Source: a virus. Taken from it: a DNA stretch of 36,494 nt. How positions within the stretch are numbered: the stretch's first letter is position 1; each line of letters starts with the position of its first letter. Shown here piece by piece: positions 30,934 to 36,494 of this stretch. Under the pieces are notes generated by a model. That model saw only the letters and a list, made by a program, of their open reading frames with translations, was not told the DNA's origin and did not search any database. Made by a program: the position numbers and the translations under genes. The stretch covers positions 1 to 36,494 of IMG/VR virus record IMGVR_UViG_3300047369_000126; one strand, given 5' to 3'.

Positions 30934-31602
30934 ATGGCAAAACGAATGACAGATACAGACAAGTGGAAGAAACGCTTTCTGAAAGAACTAAAACCTGAAC
31001 ACAAGCTACTATGGTTCTACATATTAGACGACTGCAATCACGCAGGAATATGGGATGTAGATATAGAAGTAGCGTCAATTAGAATAGGTGCAGACCTTAT
31101 TTACGATATGCTACCACAGGCATTTCTTGACAAGATAGTAATCTTTGACAATGGCGACAAATGGTTTATTCCTGACTTTATTGAGTTTCAATATGGCGAA
31201 CTTAATCCAAACTCTAATGTGCATAAGTCGGTAATTGCATTACTTGACAAATATAATCTTGAAGGGTATGGGAAGGGTTCACAAGGGGTACAAAGTACCC
31301 TTAATAATAAAGATAAAGATAAAGATATAGTTAAAGCTAAGGTTAAGGCTAAGAGGTTTGTAAAGCCAACAATCGAAGAAGTTGCAGACTATTGCGAAGA
31401 AAGAAACAACAATGTAGATGCTGAGAAGTTTTACGACTACTACTCATCTAATGGATGGAAAGTTGGTAAGAACGCAATGAAAGATTGGAAAGCATCTGTA
31501 AGAACGTGGGAGAAGAATACAACCCAAGAGCAAAAAGTATCACAACCAAAACAAGTACTAACGTCTTGGCAACAAGCAAGAGAACAAATAAACAATGGCT
31601 AA
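30934..31602 (+). CDS. DnaD-like replisome organiser / replication initiator
   Basis: A 222-residue protein. The N-terminal half (1-105) resembles a winged-helix phage replisome organiser: WKKRFLKELKPEHKLLWFYILDDCNHAGIWDVD, DKWFIPDFIEFQYGELNPNSNVH. A Lys/Asp/Ala linker (about 125-143, KDKDKDIVKAKVKAKRF) is encoded by composite element C. The C-terminal part (PTIEEVADYCEERNNNVDAEKFYDYYSSNGWKVGKNAMKDWKASVRTWEKN) is characteristic of replication proteins of Bacteroidota phages. As in lambda O, the linker DNA may serve as an origin. It overlaps the next gene by 8 nt. Confidence 0.75.
   Translation: MAKRMTDTDKWKKRFLKELKPEHKLLWFYILDDCNHAGIWDVDIEVASIRIGADLIYDMLPQAFLDKIVIFDNGDKWFIPDFIEFQYGELNPNSNVHKSVIALLDKYNLEGYGKGSQGVQSTLNNKDKDKDIVKAKVKAKRFVKPTIEEVADYCEERNNNVDAEKFYDYYSSNGWKVGKNAMKDWKASVRTWEKNTTQEQKVSQPKQVLTSWQQAREQINNG
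31262..31356 (+). repeat. Composite repeat element, copy C (inside initiator gene)
   Basis: AAGGGTA (31262-31268), AAGGGTT (31273-31279) and AGGGGTA (31284-31290) sit at exact 11-bp steps. The last overlaps a 17-bp palindrome, GGGGTAC-AAA-GTACCCT (31285-31301). After seven AT bases (31302-31308), eight hexamers of AARGNT/ATAGTT/AAGAGG type (31309-31356) code in frame for alternating Lys-X. The same order is found at 440-522 and 26320-26413. Location inside the initiator gene suggests an origin of replication. Confidence 0.75.
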
Positions 31603-31816
31603 TTACACAAAAGAATTTTGGAACGATTATAACAAAAACCGCAAAGGCGCTAGTAAAGAAACCATCAAATTTGTTAGGGGTATGTTTAACAATCCTACAT
31701 TAAAGAACAGAAAGAACATTAAATGGTGCAACTACTATATGGTTACAGGATATGTAACGCACGATAAGGATGACTTTAGAAGAATGGCAACTAGATTAAA
31801 ACACATAGATGGATAA
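31595..31816 (+). CDS. Hypothetical small protein
   Basis: A 73-residue basic protein: FWNDYNKNRKGASKETIKFVRGMFNNPTLKNRKNIKWCNYYMVTGYVT. It starts 8 nt inside the initiator gene and overlaps the next gene by 8 nt, so it belongs to the replication operon. No family is recognised. Confidence 0.6.
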   Translation: MANYTKEFWNDYNKNRKGASKETIKFVRGMFNNPTLKNRKNIKWCNYYMVTGYVTHDKDDFRRMATRLKHIDG

Positions 31817-32204
31817 GACTAAACAAATTTGGTATAGATTTACCAACGATAGAGAGCAGTTAAATGTTGACTGTGTAGATGTATTGAGCAAGTGCTACCT
31901 AATGTTAGGTCAGAAGCCTGATACAGAACAGATAGTAATTATGTCTAAACTGCTAGTAGATGACCTATCAAGATTTTATGGTAGTATGGATATGAATGAG
32001 GTGCTGTTTGCTTTTGAGCAGGGTATAAGACATTCTGATAGCGGTGGCTTTGTCAACGTTCGTAATTGGAATATATGGCTCAAGGAATACAAGGCTAAGG
32101 CAAATCTTAAAAGGCAACAACGACAACTAACCGACTATCAGAAAGACAGGGATAATCAGAAGATGATGGGCGACACTATCAATAAAGCAAAAAGATTAAA
32201 ATAA
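31809..32204 (+). CDS. Putative helicase-loader-like protein
   Basis: A 131-residue helical protein. The region DLSRFYGSMDMNEVLFAFEQGIRHSDSGGFVNVRNWNIWLKEYKAK (about 57-98) has the DL..fyg.m...EV..Af..G.r......F.NvrtWn.WL..YK pattern of small phage replication proteins found beside replisome organisers. It may help recruit host helicase. No AAA+ motif is present. Ends just before an early promoter. Confidence 0.45.
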   Translation: MDKTKQIWYRFTNDREQLNVDCVDVLSKCYLMLGQKPDTEQIVIMSKLLVDDLSRFYGSMDMNEVLFAFEQGIRHSDSGGFVNVRNWNIWLKEYKAKANLKRQQRQLTDYQKDRDNQKMMGDTINKAKRLK

Positions 32205-32205
32205 T

Positions 32206-32236
32206 TTTGGTATTCCAAAAAAAAGTTATATCTTTG
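32206..32236 (+). promoter_or_regulatory. Early promoter for M20-type peptidase gene
   Basis: TTTG (32206-32209), a 19-nt spacer, and TATCTTTG (32229-32236). The leader carries the shared pattern GTATTAATCAAACAAAAACA before the ATG at 32268. Confidence 0.75.
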
Positions 32237-32267
32237 CAGAGTATTAATCAAACAAAAACAAAACTAT

Positions 32268-33344
32268 ATGAACTACAAACAACTACTTATAGACACATTA
32301 TCGGTGCAATCTTATTCAGGACAAGAAGATTTAATGATTGCATACATACAACAATTCGTCAAAGACAATGTTCCTCAAGCCACCATCGAGGTTAAGGACA
32401 ACAACATCTATGTCACCAAAGGTACTGCTGACTACTATCCTTGCATTGTATCTCACACAGATACAGTACACAATATACATCAAGACTTCGGTGTTTACGA
32501 AAGAGATGGTGTATTGTTTGCGTTTAGCAACGATGTAGAAGCGCAGGTAGGTATAGGTGGCGATGACAAGGTAGGCGTATGGATTGGCTTACAGATGCTA
32601 TTAGACAAAGATGTTGTCAAATGTGCTTTCTTTCACAGCGAAGAGATAGGTTGTGTAGGTAGCTCTGCTGCGGATATGAACTTCTTCAAAGATGTAGGCT
32701 ATTGCTTTCAGTCAGACAGACGGGGCAATAAAGACTTCGTAAACAACATATACAATGTTGAGTTGTTCAGCGAGGAGTTCTCACATAAGATTTCATCTAC
32801 ACTTAAAAAGTATGGCTACGCAGAAACATCAGGTGCATTGACAGATGTATATCAACTAAAGCTAAATGGCTTAGATGTATGTGTTGCTAATATGTCTAGC
32901 GGCTACTATGCTCCACATACAGACAAAGAGGTTGTAGATGTTGCAGATGCTACTAACTGCTGTGATATGATTTCATCACTTATAGATTTGTTAGGTTGCA
33001 ATCTATATGTACAGAAATCTGCAGCCCCATCTTGGGATGAGTGGTCTGATTGGAAGCCTAGAAAGAAAAGTAAAGATAAGTTATCAAACAGAGTTACATA
33101 CAAAGAAACGTACGACAGCTTAGGATATGCTTATGTAAATGGAAACCTAGTAGGAAACAAGTCTTACAACGATTGGGATATGCAGCAGCAGTACGACTAC
33201 GAAGATGACAATATGCTTACCAATGTCGGTAAGTGCCAATGGTGCGACAGCAACGTCTATGTATCTGATGCGATAGCAGATGACTGTAAGTATTGCATAG
33301 GCTGTGATATGATAGTAGATGATAGTCAAGTAGTAAAAATATAG
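32268..33344 (+). CDS. M20-type zinc metallopeptidase with C-terminal zinc-ribbon-like domain
   Basis: A 358-residue protein. Residues 1-245 carry the M20/PepT-type metal site: H63 and D65 (SHTDTVH), D99 or D100 (GGDDKVG), E125/E126 (HSEEIG), D150 (QSDRRGN) and H217 (PHTDKE). All five ligands and the general base appear intact, so it is probably an active di-zinc aminopeptidase or amidohydrolase. The usual lid/dimerisation domain seems reduced or missing. Residues about 320-348 have C323, C326, C340, C343, C346, a zinc-ribbon-like end. It has its own early promoter. The role in infection is unknown; host peptide breakdown or a defence-related target are possibilities. Confidence 0.8.
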   Translation: MNYKQLLIDTLSVQSYSGQEDLMIAYIQQFVKDNVPQATIEVKDNNIYVTKGTADYYPCIVSHTDTVHNIHQDFGVYERDGVLFAFSNDVEAQVGIGGDDKVGVWIGLQMLLDKDVVKCAFFHSEEIGCVGSSAADMNFFKDVGYCFQSDRRGNKDFVNNIYNVELFSEEFSHKISSTLKKYGYAETSGALTDVYQLKLNGLDVCVANMSSGYYAPHTDKEVVDVADATNCCDMISSLIDLLGCNLYVQKSAAPSWDEWSDWKPRKKSKDKLSNRVTYKETYDSLGYAYVNGNLVGNKSYNDWDMQQQYDYEDDNMLTNVGKCQWCDSNVYVSDAIADDCKYCIGCDMIVDDSQVVKI

Positions 33345-33348
33345 TTCT

Positions 33349-33795
33349 ATGGAAACAATACTTATAACACTATTGCTTATTTCTATTTTATATCTTATAT
33401 TCGCACTTAGAGATTTAAAAGCTGATGTATCTGACGTGGAGTTCAGGATGGATATTCTAAAGCAGACCTGTGCAGATTACGAGAAGCGTATTAAGGAATT
33501 AGAATATGGCAAAGCAAGAGAGGTTAACAGAAGAAAGAGTGCAAATAAATATCGTAGATTATATAAAGCTACAATATCCAAATGCACTATTTACTGCAAC
33601 AATGGGTGGTCAGTTTCAAAGACATTACTCACAAAGGCTAAAAGCCAAGCGTACAGGATATTTGAGAGGGGTATCAGACCTACTTATATTCGAGCCAAAC
33701 GAAACGTACAACGGCTTGTTTATAGAGCTAAAGAAGGACAAGAAGTCCTATCCCTCCAAAGAGCAAAAGACATTCATTCAGAACGCCTTAGATAG
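33349..33795 (+). CDS. Small membrane-anchored coiled-coil protein overlapping VRR-NUC gene
   Basis: The frame opens 4 nt after the peptidase stop. The first about 55 residues look real: an N-terminal membrane helix (ILITLLLISILYLIFAL, about 4-20) and a coiled coil (ADVSDVEFRMDILKQTCADYEKRIKELE). From 33506 it runs 290 nt across the VRR-NUC gene in another frame, giving a very basic tail with no domain character. Either the full 148-residue product is made, or an original stop near 33506 was lost by mutation. Confidence 0.45.
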   Translation: METILITLLLISILYLIFALRDLKADVSDVEFRMDILKQTCADYEKRIKELEYGKAREVNRRKSANKYRRLYKATISKCTIYCNNGWSVSKTLLTKAKSQAYRIFERGIRPTYIRAKRNVQRLVYRAKEGQEVLSLQRAKDIHSERLR

Positions 33796-33874
33796 GGGTT
33801 ATTACGCAATCTGTTGCAAAGGCTTTGACCAATGTAGGGAAACAATAGATAAGTATTTTAAAAACGAATTATGA
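33506..33874 (+). CDS. VRR-NUC domain nuclease
   Basis: A 122-residue protein that is a minimal VRR-NUC domain of the PD-(D/E)XK superfamily: RGVSDLLIFEP (54-64, D58), YNGLFIELKKDKK (68-80, E74 and K76), PSKEQKTFIQNALDRGYYAICCKGFDQC (about 83-110). The stand-alone domain acts on branched DNA in known phage members. It overlaps the upstream membrane-protein frame by 290 nt and the next gene by 4 nt. Confidence 0.85.
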   Translation: MAKQERLTEERVQINIVDYIKLQYPNALFTATMGGQFQRHYSQRLKAKRTGYLRGVSDLLIFEPNETYNGLFIELKKDKKSYPSKEQKTFIQNALDRGYYAICCKGFDQCRETIDKYFKNEL

Positions 33875-34179
33875 AACATTCAAAATATTATTACGACTAC
33901 AAAAGAAATATGGACACAAACAATAAGACAGCATTGGAAACTGCTAAGGAAAGAAACGTGCCTGACTACTACATTGGCTCAGTATATGGCTATGAGGCTC
34001 GTAAGGTAGTAGAGGATTGGAATTTATCATACAACATAGGTACTGCTGTTACATATTTACTGAGAGCAGGCAAGAAGGTAGAGCAGGGTATGGATAACAA
34101 TGCAAAGCATATTGACGATATTAAAAAGACTATTAATCACCTCAAGTTTGAGATAGAAAGATTAGAGAATGAGCATTAA
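33871..34179 (+). CDS. DUF3310 family protein
   Basis: A 102-residue protein with the DUF3310 core: YYIGSVYGYEARKVVEDWNLSYNIGTAVTYLLRAGKK (about 33-69), HIDDIKKTINHLKFEIERLE (about 80-99). This small phage family is sometimes annotated as nucleotide kinase-like, but an activity is not established. It overlaps its neighbours by 4 and 11 nt. Confidence 0.8.
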   Translation: MKHSKYYYDYKRNMDTNNKTALETAKERNVPDYYIGSVYGYEARKVVEDWNLSYNIGTAVTYLLRAGKKVEQGMDNNAKHIDDIKKTINHLKFEIERLENEH

Positions 34180-34366
34180 TATATACGACAGGAAAGACCG
34201 TAGAGGTGGGGGATATGCCAAGCGCAAGTTTACCCTAGAGGAGGCGGAGGCTATACGGGGGGAGTATAGGGAGGGGGGTATAAGTCAGACCAAACTCGCT
34301 AAGAAGTACGGCGTATCTCAACCCATAATCAATATGATTATCAAAGGCAAAACATATAATAGTTAA
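34169..34366 (+). CDS. Small HTH protein
   Basis: A 65-residue protein: basic N-terminus (DRKDRRGGGYAKRKFT), then EEAEAIRGEYREGGISQTKLAKKYGVSQPIINMIIKGKTY, a clear helix-turn-helix (SQTKLAKKYGVSQPIINMII). The G-rich segment at 34205-34280 is more GC-rich than its surroundings. It ends the operon; a promoter follows at once. Likely a DNA-binding regulator. Confidence 0.75.
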   Translation: MSINIYDRKDRRGGGYAKRKFTLEEAEAIRGEYREGGISQTKLAKKYGVSQPIINMIIKGKTYNS

Positions 34367-34371
34367 ATAAA

Positions 34372-34403
34372 TTTGCATAACTAAAAAAAAGTTTGTATCT
34401 TTG
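34372..34403 (+). promoter_or_regulatory. Early promoter for 34444 gene
   Basis: TTTG (34372-34375), a 20-nt spacer, and TATCTTTG (34396-34403), then a leader with the shared TATTAATCAAAT and CTAAAAACATTATG elements. Confidence 0.75.
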
Positions 34404-34443
34404 TGTTGTATTATTAATCAAATAAACTAAAACTAAAAACATT

Positions 34444-34656
34444 ATGAAATCAAATAGAAGCATCAAAGACTCTTATTACATAGAGCAAGACAACTACACA
34501 CTAGAAGTGTTCTACCACTACTACTCAGAGAGAGACACTAACTATGAAGAGTTAGAGATAGAAAAGGTTATACTCAATGGAGATACTGACGTAACAGACC
34601 TGTATTGGGATTACATTGACCTAGAAGATACAATCATACAATCATTAGATTTGTAA
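34444..34656 (+). CDS. Small acidic early protein
   Basis: A 70-residue acidic protein (YYIEQDNYTLEVFYHYYSERDTNYEELEIEKVILNGDTDVTDLYWDYI). Two strands and an acidic C-terminal helix are likely. It is a single-gene unit with its own early promoter and a terminator (34671-34710). No family is recognised. Confidence 0.65.
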   Translation: MKSNRSIKDSYYIEQDNYTLEVFYHYYSERDTNYEELEIEKVILNGDTDVTDLYWDYIDLEDTIIQSLDL

Positions 34657-34670
34657 TTATGTTTTTGTTT

Positions 34671-34710
34671 AGAGGGTCGGTGAAACTGCTTTGCCGCCCT
34701 CTTTTTTTTT
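34671..34710 (+). terminator. Strong terminator after 34444 gene
   Basis: AGAGGG (34671-34676), bulged T, CGG (34678-34680), a 13-nt loop, then CCG (34694-34696) and CCCTCT (34697-34702), and a T-run to 34710. This gives a 9-bp stem with one bulge. The loop contains the first TGAAACTGC repeat. Confidence 0.85.
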
Positions 34711-34756
34711 ACAGCCATTGAAACTGCCAACGCCCTGAAACTGCCCTGAAACTGCC
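34681..34756 (+). repeat. TGAAACTGC(C) repeats in intergenic region
   Basis: Four direct copies of TGAAACTGC lie at 34681-34689, 34719-34727, 34736-34744 and 34747-34755; the last three extend to TGAAACTGCC and the last two are 11 bp apart. The segment is richer in C and G than its surroundings and lies between a terminator and an early promoter in a 273-nt gap with no gene. Two tandem copies also occur in the 54-codon gene at 25726-25743. A protein-binding site is possible. Confidence 0.6.
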
Positions 34757-34869
34757 ATAGACCTGCTTTTTTTTACCATTGCCCATTTTTGAGTTTTCAA
34801 CATTTTCATTGTTAATAACTTTTTATTGTATTTTTCTTGCATATTAAAAAGTTTTGATTCTGTAAATTT

Positions 34870-34902
34870 TTTGTTGTATGTATTAAATTTTTTGTATCTT
34901 TG
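34870..34902 (+). promoter_or_regulatory. Early promoter for 34930 genes
   Basis: TTTG (34870-34873), a 21-nt spacer, and TATCTTTG (34895-34902). A short leader, ATATTAATAAACAAAAAC plus ATATT, leads to the ATG at 34930. Confidence 0.75.
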
Positions 34903-34929
34903 AGGCATATTAATAAACAAAAACATATT

Positions 34930-35118
34930 ATGAAAAATTTATTGCAATTATTACACCAATACGCAGACGAAAACGGCGTTGAAAAATTAGGTGATTTACT
35001 AGGGTCGAACGGATACAATAGAGAATATTTTCTTTACTTATCTAAACCTCAATTTATAGAATATAAAGAAAGTCTTATTGACTTACTAGAATCTAACCTT
35101 GAACAATTACCTTTTTAA
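34930..35118 (+). CDS. Small hypothetical early protein
   Basis: A 62-residue protein: NLLQLLHQYADENGVEKLGDLLGSNGYNREYFLYLSKPQFIEYKESLIDLLESN. It is helical and acidic. An upstream TTG at 34900 would overlap the -7 box, so the ATG at 34930 is the start. The next gene follows after 28 nt, probably in the same transcript. Confidence 0.65.
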   Translation: MKNLLQLLHQYADENGVEKLGDLLGSNGYNREYFLYLSKPQFIEYKESLIDLLESNLEQLPF

Positions 35119-35146
35119 TCTTTAACCCCTTTAAACTTTTAATACT

Positions 35147-36247
35147 ATGAGATATTCAGTTAATAAACTATTCAAGAGAGCCATTAAGGAAATAAGTTCT
35201 TTAGGCTTTAATCGTAAGGAGTATAATACAGCCACCCCAATTAAATTGGGCTTTAGTCAATCGGATTTTAGAAAAATCAGTTATATTACAGAAAAAAAGC
35301 AGAATGAGTTACTAGAGTATAAGCAAAAAGAAAACAAAATTTTCACCAAAGAAGAGCGAAAAAAGTTTTTCTATCATACTACAATTGAAAAATTAGTTAA
35401 TAAATTTTTTACTGACGCTGTATCTGATAGCTACAAATGTCAAGAAATTATCGAGCAATTAAAAAAGAATTTATTTGACTTAAAAAAGTTAGATTTAAAA
35501 GTATTTGAGGGTAATGATATTGCAACGATATACGCTAGCGATTCAAACGCAATCGGTTCTATGTCTTGTATGCAGGGCAAACCTATGGAGTATTTTCAAA
35601 TCTATTCTGATTTACCGGTAAAACTTTACACCATTTTAGAAAATGGTACTTTGTACGCTAGATGTTTAGTTTGGCAAGTCAACCGCTCTTATTGGGCTAA
35701 TCCAAGAATATATATTGATAGGATTTACACATATGCCCATAATGAACCGCTATCGAATCATATTTATAAAAGAATGATTCAAGCAATAATGAAAGCCAAC
35801 AAGATAGATAAGACTGAAACTATACACGCTTATAATTTCAAACACATAAAATCTGACGATTTAAAAGGGTATGGCTTTTGCCCATTTGGGCAAGTTTATT
35901 TTAAATCTATGAAACTAACCGATTTTGATTCATTCCCTTATATGGATTCATTTCAATATGGTAGCGATTCAGATGATTGCATATCTACTCACAAAGAAGA
36001 TGATTCTTCACATTTTTTCGATTGTACAAGCGGTAGTTATTCAGATGTTGAGCAAATATATTGCGAATGTTGTGGTGCTAATGTTAATGAAGATGAGCAA
36101 ATAATTTGCGAAGATGTTGGCGAAACAAGGTGCGAAGATTGTGCTAGATATTCAGAGACTGACGATTGCTACTATTCAGAAGAGAATGTGACTTATATTG
36201 GTGGTAACGTCAATAGCTATGTGCATAACGGCGATATAAGAAGCTAA
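35147..36247 (+). CDS. Conserved phage protein with Cys-rich C-terminus, unknown function
   Basis: A 366-residue protein. N-terminal 130 residues are charged and helical. The central region has SMSCMQGKPMEYFQIYSDLP, a segment with ARCLVWQVN and then IDRIYTYAHNEPLSNHIYKRMI. The (G)SCM...F.iY...V.l......l.aR.LvW.......DRIYt pattern is one I know from many phage proteins of unknown function. The last 50 residues are Cys-rich (CECCGANVNEDEQIICEDVGETRCEDC), suggesting one or two zinc-binding knuckles. It shares the promoter at 34870 and ends shortly before the right terminal repeat. Confidence 0.65.
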   Translation: MRYSVNKLFKRAIKEISSLGFNRKEYNTATPIKLGFSQSDFRKISYITEKKQNELLEYKQKENKIFTKEERKKFFYHTTIEKLVNKFFTDAVSDSYKCQEIIEQLKKNLFDLKKLDLKVFEGNDIATIYASDSNAIGSMSCMQGKPMEYFQIYSDLPVKLYTILENGTLYARCLVWQVNRSYWANPRIYIDRIYTYAHNEPLSNHIYKRMIQAIMKANKIDKTETIHAYNFKHIKSDDLKGYGFCPFGQVYFKSMKLTDFDSFPYMDSFQYGSDSDDCISTHKEDDSSHFFDCTSGSYSDVEQIYCECCGANVNEDEQIICEDVGETRCEDCARYSETDDCYYSEENVTYIGGNVNSYVHNGDIRS

Positions 36248-36268
36248 TTTATTAACCTAATTTTATAC

Positions 36269-36494
36269 TATGAACTTAACAAGATTTTAACAATACAGAT
36301 AAGGCAAAAGTTACGCTATTGCCGTTTATTTTTGCGCTTATTATTATGATTTTTGAATGGCTGATAGGCTAAAAAATTCTTTTTAATAAGCAATTAAACA
36401 AATATTTAACGCACTTTTTACAAGTTTTGACGGATTTTCTTATAGATTTTCCGTCAATTTTTTTGGTCAGGATGTGTAGCCACATATACGCAAC
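36269..36494. repeat. Right copy of 226-bp terminal direct repeat
   Basis: Matches 1-226 except for TT instead of AG at 36394-36395. It begins 22 nt after the stop codon of the last gene and runs to the end of the window. The T-tailed hairpin at 36427-36464 lies inside it and would terminate the rightmost transcript. Confidence 0.9.
36427..36464 (+). terminator. Hairpin terminator, right copy
   Basis: Second copy of the 8-bp TTGACGGA/TCCGTCAA hairpin with a T-tract, about 180 nt downstream of the stop codon of the 366-codon gene that ends at 36247. It probably terminates that transcription unit. Confidence 0.6.

Noticed and set aside
31485-31703. 72-codon frame spanning the end of the initiator gene and start of the next
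   Set aside because: Out of frame with both better supported genes and without motif or start context.
34669-34926. 85-codon open frame on the - strand in the intergenic gap
   Set aside because: It runs through a strong + strand terminator and an early promoter, has no promoter or motif, and is the only - strand candidate not inside a gene; a chance frame is more likely.
1-36494. tRNA genes, CRISPR arrays, insertion sequences, integrase or CI-like repressor
   Set aside because: I looked for cloverleaf ends, regular spacer arrays, transposase and recombinase motifs and saw none.

Overview
The window reads as an essentially complete, AT-rich genome of a siphovirus infecting a Bacteroidota (probably Flavobacteriia) host. 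The host inference rests on promoters of the Bacteroidota type (TTTG, about 20 nt, TAnnTTTG) in front of many genes, the near absence of Shine-Dalgarno sites, and structural proteins of a style typical of flavophages. The first 226 bases return at the very end with two adjacent mismatches, so the contig is either circularly closed or carries a short direct terminal repeat; the unique length is about 36.27 kb. Every gene I can support lies on the + strand. I see no integrase, CI-type repressor, tRNA gene or CRISPR array, so a virulent lifestyle is most likely.

Layout. 1-559: non-coding left end with a terminator, a composite repeat element and the promoter of the packaging/structural block. 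560-2354: small and large terminase. 2426-13828: tail block with a tail assembly chaperone pair joined by a probable -1 frameshift on a T9 tract, several large tail/baseplate proteins carrying lectin-like domains, a gp10-like connector, and the tape measure. 13840-14157: a small HTH regulator. 14209-18905: head block (ClpP-like prohead protease with a scaffold-like tail, major capsid, probable tail tube, portal, connector). 18905-25083: accessory virion proteins and two paralogous fibre-like proteins built from carbohydrate-binding modules. 25083-26803: lysis region (small membrane/coiled-coil proteins, a DUF5675 protein, a holin-like protein) with two tiny genes of 43 and 54 codons. 26948-36247: early/replication region with a metallophosphoesterase, DnaA-domain-IV-like protein, DUF3127 SSB-like protein, two PD-(D/E)XK nucleases, a DnaD/replisome-organiser-like protein, a putative helicase-loader-like protein, an M20-type metallopeptidase, DUF3310, small HTH proteins and unknowns.

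No DNA polymerase, primase or replicative helicase is visible, so the DnaA-like, DnaD-like and loader-like proteins probably recruit the host replisome. Late genes are tightly packed with ATG/stop overlaps. Several late transcription units start with a -7 box only 3-5 nt before the ATG, which implies leaderless mRNAs. Five early genes each have their own promoter followed by a shared A-rich leader.

The most unusual signal is a three-copy composite DNA element at about 440-522, 26320-26413 and 31262-31356. It consists of AAGGGTW sites at 11-bp spacing, a 17-bp AGGGTA/TACCCT palindrome, a fixed 7-nt AT spacer and a run of AAAGNT hexamers. One copy adjoins the terminase promoter, one abuts the holin ATG, and one is embedded in frame in the replication-initiator gene, recalling the lambda O/ori arrangement. 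A second genome-wide signal, from reading by eye, is the apparent absence of GATC and GGCC and a single CATG, suggesting strong restriction-site avoidance.
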